Shown here piece after piece: positions 11,370-21,446 of a stretch of DNA of 45,484 nucleotides; within the stretch, counting starts at the first letter, position 1; the number at the start of each line of letters is the position of its first letter. The stretch comes from Asparagopsis taxiformis. Its lineage: Eukaryota; Rhodophyta; Florideophyceae; Bonnemaisoniales; Bonnemaisoniaceae. A model generated the notes under the pieces. That model did not search any database and was not told the origin of the DNA. It saw nothing but the letters and a program-made list of their open reading frames with translations. The position numbers and the translations under genes were made by a program. Location of the stretch: positions 1 through 45,484 of the forward strand of contig JALQPE010002091.1 in assembly GCA_030407315.1 (NCBI GenBank), in the 5' to 3' direction.

Positions 11370-14300
11370 ATGGCGAATAAGCGCAGGCGCAACAGCAATC
11401 CGATCGTTGACGACGCAACCGTGCCAATTCTGCGCGAACCCGCTAGCCCTTGGGAGGATTCTAGTGACATGGGTACACGTCGAAACGTAGGTCGCGCCGC
11501 CCGCGAAACTACTCTCGCTGGCAAAGACTTCCTCCGCCTCTTGCTGGATTTGTTCGCCCACTCAAGTTTCGCAGACTTGACGGACAAGCCGGGAGGTTTC
11601 ACATACGCGGACCTTGGCGCTTGGGTTGCGCAGGGCACGGAAGAACAATTTCTGGCGCTGCAAGGTCGACTCAGCATGTCCTTCAGCGGTCGTTCGAAGA
11701 ATGCTGGAGTCGAGGCGGATGTTGCCGAAATCGTCATGGCAGAGATGAACGTTGAGCGAGCCAAGCAGATTGTTCGTCTGGCATTACCGATTGCCGAGTT
11801 TTCAAGACAGGATGAGCGTATCGGGCAATGGGTTGAGCACTGCATCCTTTCTGGGATCGTGCCGCAGACCTTCCTTATTGGATGTAACATGCTTCCTTCG
11901 CCACTACAGGCGCCGCAGCGCGGGGAACCAAGCGCCTTCGTTCTTGCTCCACCGGAAACGTTCGAGGTATTGATGTATTTCCAAGCGTTGTCTATCATCC
12001 GAAATCACAACAAGAACCTGCCGCGTCGCCGAATAGGCGACGCGGCCGAAGAGGGGAACGAAGCCGCACGCGTCCCAGCCCATCGGAAAAGCACTAATCG
12101 AGCTTGTTACGTGGTTCAAGTTTTATACCATGCTTGGACCGATGTGGCCTACGCCGCAAAGTTTTCCAGCTTCGAAGAGTTGATGGCGCCGTACATCATT
12201 TTCGACAGCAGTGAGCATTGGTTTGACGTGCTCGATGAAGGTCTATTCGCACCGATGGAGCAGAAGCTAGATCTCTACCACGACAAAGCTCCCCTATCTC
12301 ATCCTGATGGATATGGTGGAAAAGTAGAGACAAGAACCAGTGCGCAGCACAGTGCATTTAGGGACCTTGTGAGGAAGTTCTTCGACCGGTTGCAGTTTCT
12401 TATCGTCAACCCGGACCTGTACACCTGGCCGGAGTCCGACCGCTGGGGGCGCTGGAAATATACTTGTCAAGCGGAAATCCGGACAAGCTGCCAGCGTACT
12501 TTGACACCCTCGACGAAGACGTTATGGCTGTCCTCCGCCCGGCACCACAAGCCGCGGACGCAGAAAAGGTCCCCAAGCCGGTTGATGACACTCCCACTCG
12601 TCGCAACACAGGAGGGAGAGGTTTGGTTCCGTCGACAAGACACACAACCAGGCTTCAACTTGGACCTGGGAGGACCAGTCTTACTGCCCAAGGGCCGTCT
12701 CCCCCGTCACCGTCACCCCATGCGACAGAAGAGCAGGAAAGTGAAGGGCAGGCTCTCGCAAAGGACTTTCTTTCGAAAATGAGTCAGTATTGCCGGGTGT
12801 ACGACGTCCCTTTCGAAGATTTGGTCAGTGCCGACGAGAGCCGAGAACACGTGCCCATCACGGGCAACGTTCAGCTCATTCTGACTGATCCGCCCTACAA
12901 TGTTCGTCGTAAGAGGAACGATTCCAACTCTTCGTACGACAGGCTAACTGCAGAAGATATGCAGGCTAGCATCGAAGTGTTTGACGAGCTGTTGCGCCCC
13001 GGTGGCCACGGCATCGTGTTCTGCTCCGTTTTGCAGTTCTACGAATGGTTCCATTACTTGGAAACGTACAAAGGACCGCAGTCAGAAGGCCCAACCGATG
13101 CTGCTGCCAGTGATGACGGGTCGGATGAAGAAGAGGTTACGTCCATGAATTCGGACTCCGAAGCATCGCAGCACAGTGGCGAAGAAAGTGCGGATGAGGA
13201 GGAGGAGGAGGAGGAGGACGTCGTTCGGAATTCAGTTTTCTTCGTTGACGAGGTACCTCTGTTGTTTGTCCGACTACCTGGGCACCTCTATCAAATGCCG
13301 GGGCGGAAGAGGTACCAACGCATGAACATGGCAGAGGTCGCTATCCACTTCTGGAAGCGAGGTGTTCCGTTCAAGACTGGAAGCGAGATGGTGGCCTATA
13401 GGAACCACGGATACATGGACGGCACGTACCCGGCGTGGTGCAACGTCACCATCAATATGCCCGCCATCGATTCGAATGAGATGGTGTGGCGAACAAGGAG
13501 CACAACCGGTGCTACGGTCAGAGTTCGTGCAGAGCAGAAGAGCGTCGCTCTCATGATGGAGTTGATCAGCCAGCATTCACAGCCTGGTGATATTGTTGTC
13601 GATCCATTCTCTGGCACTTTCGCAACGGGAAAAGCAGCTATGAGCTTGCCTGAGCACCGTGTTTTCGTCGGCAGTGACATGGACAAATTGTGTGTGGCAC
13701 GATCGCTTCCAAAGCTGTGTGCAGTCATGTCACGTGTAATTCTTTCAAACAACACTGACATGAGGGTCACGACAGAAGCGAAACAGAGTGCTGAGAAGTT
13801 CTTGGCGTCCCCCTCTGTCACGATGCGTACGCAGAGGGAACGCAGGATCATCGAACCCCCACCTGGCCTTCCCCTGTACCAGAGGTTCCCGAAATATATT
13901 CGGCAGTACCTCTGGCAGCTGTGCCCAGAGTCGATTGCGTCGCACGAGCACATGGAAAAACCGGTACATTATTGGCCACCTTCCCTGCGCCGCTGGTTGC
14001 AAACTGAAAACCCTCGCGTGATGCGGGCACACGATTGTGTTGCGAAAAAATTGAGCGTTCGACCATCGCTGATTAAGCATCCAAATGCAGGAAGAGGGCT
14101 CTTCGCTGAACAGACATTTAATGTTGGCGACGAAGTATGTGCATACTACGGAACTGTTGTGTACTCTGATATGAGCAAGGAGTCGATGAGGTTCGCGTAC
14201 GGAGAGGGTCACATGGCGATAACGAAGGAAACATTCTTGATGTATGCCATCAAGCTGTATGCAACAGCGGAGGACGACGAAAACATCGAGCATCCAATTT

Positions 14301-14563
14301 GGATTGTTCCGGCTCCGTTCTGTTCGGCGCAGTTCATCAACGACCCGCGGTATTTGCGAGGTGAGGACACTCCGGCGGAAGACACCAGGCGGATGGCCAA
14401 CGTCGAGTTTGTCGAGAACTACAGCAGCGGTTCGACGGGGAAGAAGCTCAAGGCGAAGGACCTAGAAAATCCGAAGATCATTGTAGTACGTGCAATCCGC
14501 GATATCCGTCCGGGGCAGGAGCTCTACGTTCATTATGGGACAGCGTTTAGAGCATGGAATTAG
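11370..14563 (+). pseudogene. DNA amino-methyltransferase (DPPY, class beta) fused to a SET domain; one frameshift
   Basis: Two overlapping frames make one gene. Frame one starts with ATG at 11370. Its first ~358 residues are an unrecognised helical region (AGKDFLRLLLDLFAH near the start). At the G run 12445-12449 one base appears to be missing. With it, the reading would pass into the second frame and give about 1064 aa. The second frame, numbered from 12464, has the acceptor/catalytic motif DPPY at 142-145, an acidic insert at about 217-252, and the AdoMet-binding motif DPFSGTFATG at 380-389. The order IV before I is that of class-beta N6-adenine/N4-cytosine methyltransferases, and DPPY favours adenine. 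A SET domain follows: GRGLFA at 543-548, FINDPRY at 624-630 where other SET proteins have an NHxC motif, and YVHYG at 688-692. The SET signature is therefore atypical and activity is uncertain. The gene sits alone between the inverted arms. The break may be real or a sequencing error. Confidence 0.8.
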
Positions 14564-14594
14564 GGTCACGAAAGATGTTTTCATTTCGACTACA

Positions 14595-14600
14595 AATAAA
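14595..14600 (+). terminator. Poly(A) signal AATAAA of the methyltransferase-SET gene
   Basis: AATAAA lies 32 bp after the stop codon at 14563, inside element B and before its right arm. This spacing fits a eukaryotic 3' untranslated region. Confidence 0.5.
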
Positions 14601-14714
14601 GCTACGTTCCAGAGTTGAAGTATATCATATAATGCAGCATGTCCAGCCACCATTAGTCCAGGGTGAAACCTATTGAGCAGTACTCGCCTGTCAAAAACCA
14701 ATCGTTCACACTCT

Positions 14715-15036
14715 AGGTGCACTTCGTCCGAGCAGTGAACCTGACTGCTTGGTTGCTGTTATGCGTGCAGATGCAAAATACAAGACCAAGTTGAAATGGA
14801 CGCCCGGTGGATGTCCAGCTCAGTTGCATTGCTGTCCAGCCCAGAAATTCTACAATTCAGGGCAGAAAAAAATATTGCAAAAAACATCGATTTCAGCGGG
14901 TCGATTGTGCCGTACGGCACACCCCCATCTCAAAAACATGTTCACATGTGCATGTTTTTGAGAATAGCCCAAATTTTAATTCAAATCAGGACGTCTTCCG
15001 GACATAGGGGTGCTCGCGGCCTAGCTCGACAGCTGT
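14715..15036 (-). repeat. Right TIR arm of element B
   Basis: Inverted relative to 10294-11085 and shorter, with one partial unit. It carries GTGCCGTACGGCAC at 14907-14920 followed by the CTCAAAAACATG hairpin, then CAAATCAGGACGTC, and GGGGTGCTCGC with GCCTAGCTCGACAGCT close to the end. Confidence 0.75.
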
Positions 15037-15223
15037 AATTGTACCTCATTAAATACTGTTGATGACTGCCTACCGTATACAATCTGGGCTGTTGGCGTAT
15101 TCTCCGGTACTTGACCTGACCTGAACGTTCATCGCAGACCGTTGTGGTTACCGACACTATACAGCAATCTTTTTTGTATCTCGTGCAACTCAATCGTTCC
15201 ATCGCTTCCGGGAAAGCTTCATT

Positions 15224-17505
15224 ATGCCGCCGCGTATTGCGAAGAAAGCTCCAAAGCCTCCGGGCCTCCAGAAAACCCGGTCAGCAGCTGCTGTATCGAG
15301 TGCCCGACAATCCCGTGCGAAGAAGCGGTCTGGGCCTACCGGCAGCATTGAACCGCGGTCCGGTAGTCGCAAGACGGACCGGCGCAGAACTGGGGATCCG
15401 CAGCGAGAAAGTGAGGAAGGAGGAACGGCGCGGAGAGAGATGGGGCTTGACCGAGGCAAGCGTGCTCGCAGGGACAGTGAACATCATGATGATGACATGA
15501 TAGTGGCTCAAAACATGTTGGAATTGCGGCAGAGTGCTATGGCAAAGGTAGTTCCTCCCGGGTTGGCAGATGCGGAGGTGCTGCAGACGGAGTCCCAGCC
15601 GGGGGTTCGCGAGACACTGGAGGCTGTGACCCCCACTGCGCCAACTATGCCGAGTACATCAGCCCCAGCAGGTAATGCAGTCAGGGACCCGAGGATAGCG
15701 GCAAGGGATGTTGTTTCTGAGCAACGTTCACAGGATGCCAACTATCATCGGCGGTCAGGTGGTACTGAGGGGAGAGAGCAGCCGGAGTGCGGGCCTCGTC
15801 ACAACAGACTGTCATTGGTGCCAAATATGCGCGTAACGCCCCCGCGACGTCAGGCTATTGCCGATGGAGGACATCATATTCCCGATAGCGTGCGAGATGG
15901 GGGGACGGTGAGGGCAGAGAGGTTGCATCCGCCGGAATCCATCGATTTAATGGCGAGTCGCATCAATGCGCAGAAGAAGAAGATCGCGGAGCTGGAAAAA
16001 AGTGTTTAGCCAGGACATAGCAAACAAGGCGCTCACCACGGAGATAGTTGCGTTGGAGGCTAAGGTGAAGACTCTGCAGGCGGAAAATGCCAGCCTTACT
16101 GCAATTGCGAGAACAGGTAGAATCAGTGATCACGGTGGCGGTAAGTCGAAAATACAGAAAGCCATTCCTGTGAAATACCTTGGAGTTCTTAGGGCGGTTG
16201 AGGAAAACCTGACAAAGTGGTGCAAGAACGAGACTATGGAGCTGGACCCTATAGCGGAACAAACGCAGAGACGTTGGACTGGACGTACCATCGAGGTAGA
16301 GCCGGTAGAAGGGACACTTTGGAGCGAAAACGGTGTAGGATATATTGCTACCCCTCCGGGCTATATCATCAAGAATCTGCAGTGGTATACACCTTCGTAC
16401 AGGGACGAGAGTGATCTGCTGAATGACTTGGTGCGACACGTACTGCGTCAAAGTCCGTGGTGTGATGTGTTTTCCGATGAGGAGCAGCGTGTGTGCTGTC
16501 AAGAGGCTGTGGCGGGGAGCAAGGAATTGAAAGTGAAGGTGACGCAGAAACTGTCCGACGTGATGAGTGCACGGAAGCATAATGCGAGGGACAGATTGTT
16601 CGGTTCGCTGGGGTACACGAAATTAATGTCTAGATGCACGACGCTGACGACGCGAGCTGAGATGGATGAGGGAGAGGAACAAAAGCGCGAAGCGTCTGAG
16701 AAGCTTTTGAAACGGGAAAGTAACGGTGATTTGGATATGGGGAGGTGGCGAACGGCACCGTTCTCAGAGCTGCGATACAGCAAAGGCATGGTTCCTGACA
16801 GCTTCGAAATGGAAGTGAATGGTGATGCATGGTTTAACAACCGAGTAGCTGTGAATGTGCTGGACATCTTCAGGGGTTATTCGATACGACCAGAACAAGT
16901 ATGGACATAGAGACGAGCATACTAACGCTGGCGCGCCTGGATGCTTGGCTAGTGACTACTGTGGAGTGTTTGGATGAACCGAAGGGGAAAGGAGGTGCAC
17001 GGCAGAAGGAGTTTACAAGGCGGTACAGTCAATATGTGGGGGTAGCTTTTCAGCAATTAGTTGGTATGGTGGTGTACTGCATGTCTTGTCTCCAAGGCTC
17101 GCAAGCAAGGGAAGAAACGGACGTTGTCGAGAGCGAACAGCGGACTAGTGCACAGTCACGGCATGTGTTTGCAAGCCGTACTGTGACGAGAGAGGCTGTT
17201 GAAGTGTGGCAAAGCGGAGAGGGGTCTGGAATTGTTCATGTCGTTGATGATGTAAACCGCTGCTCATCACTTGTTCTAGTGTCCGAGGATTGGATTCAAT
17301 CGCATATTACGTCAAACTCGGTGCTGTAATGGATTGTGTGATTGCGCAAGGACTAATTGGCGCAGAACTTTTCGTCGTTGACCCATATGCTGGACACCTG
17401 AGTGCAAACCTGAATGTCGAAATCAATGCCCCACAGTATGGGGGCATGGAGCGGCGCCATGCAGCCACTGCTGATAACGGTTTTGGCGTAATGGAGGATG
17501 GTTGA
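15224..17505 (+). pseudogene. Unknown basic coiled-coil protein of the Plavaka element, broken by about three frameshifts
   Basis: Starts with ATG at 15224. The first segment is Arg/Lys/Pro-rich (PPRIAKKAPKPPG, RKTDRRRTGD) and looks disordered and nucleic-acid binding. Near 16000-16005 a run of six A breaks the frame in the middle of a coiled coil: AQKKKIAELEK on one side, then IVALEAKVKTLQAENASL in the next frame. The second segment runs to 16910 and contains a folded-looking part (VKYLGVLRAVEENLTKWCKN, ATPPGYIIKNLQWYTPSY). A third frame takes over near 16897 (MDIETSILTLARLDAWL) to 17329. A fourth, near 17288, ends at 17505 (VMDCVIAQGLIGAEL). I do not recognise the family. CACTA-like elements often encode a second DNA-binding protein besides the transposase, and this gene would fit that role by position only. 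Confidence 0.5.
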
Positions 17506-17582
17506 AATTAGTGCAGTAAATGTGACGTTGACTAGAAGGCTTATCATGTAGTACATTATCAATAGAGTGCTGCGATTTAGAT

Positions 17583-20073
17583 TTATTCTTCTTCATTATC
17601 ATCTGTGAACTGGTAATCAGTGTTGGTGTAGAAGCGGTTGAGATAGAAACGGTGGTCCGACCAGTGCATTTGTTTCGTAAATGGCTTGACTGGAAAGTTA
17701 CTTCGTACGATGTGCACGGTGCCAGATATAGTAGATGCAGGAATGAGGTCAAACCAAGGACCACCTGCACTGTGGGATGCAGTGTCATTGCTGTCAACGG
17801 ATCCGTTGTCCGGGTCCCATGTGGACCACTTTAAACAAATGCACCCAAGTGATTTTTCCACAGCGGTTTTTGGGGCAAAGCAGGTCATATACTGAACGAA
17901 AGCGAGTTCTACAGGTTGAAACAGGTTTGGAGACTGCAGGCGTACCAGTGCCAGGACGCGCCCTACCCATATGGTTCTGTAGTCATCGGCAGTTCCGGAG
18001 ATGACGACAAAGGAGTACTGCGATCTCTTTGCGGGGCCGAACGATGAAGTTGCAAAGACGCGCTGCTGCTTGTGCCTCGACACGTTTGTGGGGCGAAGCA
18101 TGCCACTGTGCGGGTCAAAGTCGTCGGCATCTGGGACGTACCCTCCCATGACGTAGGCGGACTTTACCACGGTGACGGAAATGTCCATGTCATGTATTGG
18201 AGGGCCTTCTGCCGTGGCGCGCAGTCTAGCGAGGGTGAGGAACGCTTGTGCAGCTGTGTCACCGAGTTGCTGGAATAGCGTTATGGTGCCAGACGGGAAC
18301 GAGGAGTTGTGCAGCGGCAAAAGAGTGGCAGGATCGGGCTGTCCGTCGATATCTGCAACGAGGAGGGTTGCATCGGGCAGCAGGGAGGCAAAGTCGTGCA
18401 GTGCAACGGTGATTCTGTCGCGAACGAGTACTGCACCGTCTGTGGGCGATATCATGCGTGCGTTTCCCAATGTGTTCGATGGGGTGTGACCAGTTGGAGT
18501 GGCCAAGGAGAATTCCATGTGGCGAATAGTCTCTTCCATGGCTGTGGAGCGCCTTCGAGAGGTTTTCCTATAACTCTGTTTGAACAGAAGATGCGAGTGT
18601 TCGTAGGGGCCTGCATCAATGTGTTCCAGGGCGCCATATCTCTGCAAGTCACCGGGAAGATGGTCTAGAAGATGGAACTTGAAAGTTTTGAGACCTGTGG
18701 TGTGGAATGGGCCGAGGGTGGAGAGCATTGATTGTTTGAAATAGGAAATGGAGTTCTGGAGGCTTTCTAGTTCGGCGGCAGTCCAGTGCTTGATGCGACC
18801 GCGTTTCATGACCCATGCGACGAGGTCAGAGTATTGCGTGCAGATGGAAGTGAGGGGGGCTGTCTCTACTTCGTCACAGCATGTGTCAATGAATGCTGCG
18901 ATGAAAGGGAACACCATGTCGACATGGTGATAGTCTTTGGCTGCGAGCATGCCGCGTATGCCGTCCTCCGTGAAGAGGCCGTTCAAATTGGTGCCCTTCT
19001 CACCCTTGGAGAAGTCGACATGAAGACCGGTGATGTAGTAGTCGCGTTCGATAGCGGACAGAATGCTGTTTGAGCCGGCGAGGATGGATTTTTTCACCTT
19101 CTTGAAGGTGCGAGGTGTCCCGGAATGGGAGGCAGTGGTGGTGGTGAGGTCTGGGGAGCTGAGGCGGTGGACAATGCACTGTTTGATGAGCTTTGAGATG
19201 CCGAGGTGGAGATTGTGCAGAGGCTCGAAGGAGAAAATGTTGTAGGGGTCTAGGGGACTGTTGGTGGGTAAAAGAGCGGTCGATTCGAGGACAGAGTGTT
19301 GTTCGAGGAGGGAGAGAGCTTCGAGCGGAGCAGTTGTATGCTCCTGAGCGCTCTCTTGGCGTGCAGAGCGTGTATCATCGAGGGAGCGGGGCTGGTGTGG
19401 CGCGCTGGATTCAAGTTGAGTGGCGGGGATGTAGCAGCGGTGGCAGGGATGTGTGGTGGTAGTGCTGTTGCGAGTGCATGACAGCTCTTTGGCCTCTGGA
19501 AAGTCGCAGCAATAATTGGCTAGGATGGGAAAGCATTGGCGGGCAGTTGCAGTGGAGTCTGTGCAGGGGAACCCGGAAGAGAACGCGGTGGATAGGGACG
19601 AAAACACTTTTTCGAGTGCTTTATGAAGAATATCAATTTTGCGAGCGCGACTAGCAGAACTAGAGGTTGTCGGCATTTCATCACCGAACAAGGCGTTGGA
19701 CGAAGGGTTAACAATGTACGGAAGATACCCGACGATGGTGAGGCCGGTACGGATGCAGTGGCGACGGAGGGGGGCGGAGAAGTTGAGCAGTGTGACGTGT
19801 ATGGGGTATGCGACGATTGCGGAGCTCTTGAGGCTTGTGCTGCTCTTGTCGGAGTACACTTGGAGGAGGCCGGCAAAGGAGGAAGCGGTGGGATCAGTTT
19901 CCTCTGCCCATACGACCTGTGGATCTTCCGAGAGCTGCACGCGCTGTCAAGTAACCTGGTGCAGCGTTTTCGCGAATTCTGTGTGTAGGGGATGAGAAAA
20001 TATTGCGGTGCCGTCTGGGGCGGTCTGTGGGGAGGGGTGGAAGAGAGTATTTTGGTCGTTAGCCAGTGCTGAC
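17583..20073 (-). pseudogene. Plavaka-type transposase, 5' truncated, with an internal stop
   Basis: The long frame covers 19940-17583 (785 codons) and begins at a GTG directly after an in-frame TGA at 19949-19947. The same frame is open further upstream to the LTR border, so the gene once extended further. Features of the Plavaka/KDZ-like family visible are the YSDKSSTSL...AYPIHVTLLN block near residue 30, a Cys/His segment ending CHRC, DPYNIFSFEPLHNLHLGISK in the core, and the C-terminal LLDHLPGDLQRYGALEHIDAG and SYRKTSRRRSTAMEE block. The enzyme would cut and paste the element using an RNase H-like acidic triad. I cannot assign the triad residues with certainty. The stop codon overlaps an AATAAA (17587-17582 on this strand). 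Truncation by element 1 makes this copy non-functional. Confidence 0.8.
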
Positions 20074-20869
20074 TGTGGTACAATTTATTCGGTCGACGCG
20101 CGCGCGCTCTTAACGACTGCGTCTGGCTGAGTCCGCATGCATCCGCGAATTAGTTAGTAAGCGAGCGTACGCGTAGCGATCCGATTACGTGTCACGGCGC
20201 GCCTGAGCGAGCGCGTGCGCGCGAACGAACCTGCGAGCTTGGCGCCACGTGTAGCGCCTTTTGCGAATTTCCCTTTATTTCCCCTTTTTGGGTTTTTTAT
20301 GACGAAAGTCTTTTTCCCAAATATTTCCCTTTTTGCGTGCGAGCGAGCGGCCGCCGGCCGGCCGCGCAAGGACAACCTGTCCTTAGTAGTTAGCTATTAA
20401 TGGTCGTTCAGCTTCGCACCTTACCAATAAACAGCCAGCATCTTTGCAGCTACGAGTTAAGCGTTTAGCGAATCGCGAGGACCGATTGCGTTGAAACGTT
20501 GCGTGCGGGTTGCTCACGATCGCCGACGTTCGCGTGCGCGCTGCGCATAAACCGATCGTCGAACCGCGTCGCACCGCGATAGCGCGCGTTGCGTCGCACG
20601 CCACTAGGCCAGGGATTTACGACCCCTGTGTGGATCGCGTTGTGCTCGAGTTTACTCGGTGATCTCACCCTGAGATCACGGCTTGCGCCGGCCCGCGAAT
20701 CCCGTGTTGCGATCGTTCCCTACGCGTTCCGCCGTTGTACCACCCGTTCGCCAGCGCGACCGAGCGACGCGCGAACGCAAGTTCAACCAGCGCGTTACGG
20801 TTCACCTCGCCCTGACACGGCTGCAATTCTAGAACTCCCTTAGCGATCGCCACCCCGGCTGGTCCTACA
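20074..20869 (+). repeat. 5' LTR of element 1 (left border inferred)
   Basis: The right border is set by the primer-binding site at 20871. The sequence just before it ends in CCTACA, giving the usual CA end. The left border is placed at TGTGGTACAA (20074), where composition changes abruptly from the transposase gene to CpG-rich sequence and the transposase frame stops making sense. An AATAAA at 20426-20431 is a plausible poly(A) signal in the LTR. Without the 3' LTR the borders cannot be confirmed. Confidence 0.6.
20426..20431 (+). terminator. AATAAA poly(A) signal in the 5' LTR of element 1
   Basis: A plus-strand AATAAA inside the inferred LTR, about 350 bp after its start. This position suits the R-region end of an LTR transcript, but R and U5 are not mapped. 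Confidence 0.4.
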
Positions 20870-20870
20870 A

Positions 20871-20889
20871 CTGGTCTCTCGACCTAGAA
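20871..20889 (+). other. Primer-binding site of element 1
   Basis: CTGGTCTCTCGACCTAGAA follows the LTR end and is identical, base for base, to the sequence after the 5' LTR of element 2 (42370-42352, minus strand). The LTRs themselves and the following leaders differ, so the shared 19 nt are under selection. TGG at the start fits pairing with a tRNA CCA end. The tRNA could not be identified. GGTC...GACC within it can also fold on itself. Confidence 0.8.
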
Positions 20890-21446
20890 TTGCGCGAACC
20901 GACGTGCGAACTCAGCGAAGCACAGAAACTCCGCTTAGGGAAAACACGGGACGCCAAACCTATCGCTTACTCTAATTCTTCTTTTATCCGTTTGTCGTGC
21001 GCGACAGCGAGGGCGATTGACGCGTGCGCGCGTATCGCTATCCCGGAAGCGGTGCTATAGCCTCTCTGGTTTGTATAACTACCCTACCTCTACTACGACG
21101 ATTCGCCGCGCGGAACGACGCGATCGAAGACGCAGCGCGTGCGCGCGCTAGTTCGCAACCCTAACGCGGGTTCGGCGGTGCCGAAAATATTGGGTTCGCG
21201 AGCGATCGAGACCCGTCTTCACGCGTTCCGAGCGAGGAAGAAGCCCTCCTGCGAGCGAACTCGTCCCCCTCACCCTTACTACGCGCGCCCGATACGCAGA
21301 CAATTTTCGGGGAGCGCTTCTCTTTTTACTTGCCAATTTTTCGACGCGCCGACGCGAGATTTTGACGCGCGCCGAATTCCCCTTTCTCCTTCCCCATCAT
21401 CCCTTTTTCCCTTTTCCCTAGGCGACGATCGAACGCAACCGCGCCG
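20890..21446 (+). other. Leader of element 1 between PBS and gag
   Basis: About 560 nt without a gene. Just before the gag ATG there is a long pyrimidine tract (about 21373-21420, runs of CCCTTT and TTTTCCC) ending in CTAGG. This resembles a 3' splice site and could mark a leader intron or a translation-related element. Confidence 0.45.

Larger units (their letters stand above)
10290..15040. mobile_element. Element B: long-TIR element carrying a methyltransferase-SET gene
   Basis: Both ends read AATTACAGCT inward (10290-10299, and 15040-15031 on the other strand). After this the two sides remain similar: AGCTAGGC, GCGAGCACCCC, a variable CCGG segment, CCTGATTTGA, the CTCAAAAACATG hairpin, GTGCCGTACGGCAC, and AGAATTTCTGGGC. 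The AATT at each border can be read as a 4-bp target duplication outside ACAGCT, or as part of the inverted repeat. The sequence cannot tell these apart. Between the arms is a single plus-strand gene (11370-14563). No transposase, recombinase or reverse transcriptase is seen, so either the element is mobilised in trans or the N-terminal part of its protein has an unknown role. Confidence 0.75.
15041..20073. mobile_element. Remnant of a Plavaka (CACTA-like) DNA transposon, interrupted by gypsy element 1
   Basis: Two convergent genes, an unknown coiled-coil protein (plus) and a Plavaka-type transposase (minus), meet at 17505/17583. On the right the transposase is cut by the 5' LTR of element 1 at about 20074. 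The missing N-terminal part should lie beyond the window end. The left border is unclear because element B sits there. The GGACGTCC cluster at 9640-9910 may be the true left end. Neither terminal repeats nor a target duplication can be verified inside the window. Confidence 0.55.

Noticed and set aside
12464..12464. Separate start for the methyltransferase-SET part at TTG 12464
   Set aside because: Not an ATG, and the coherent protein extends upstream of it. A one-base frameshift in one gene explains both frames better.
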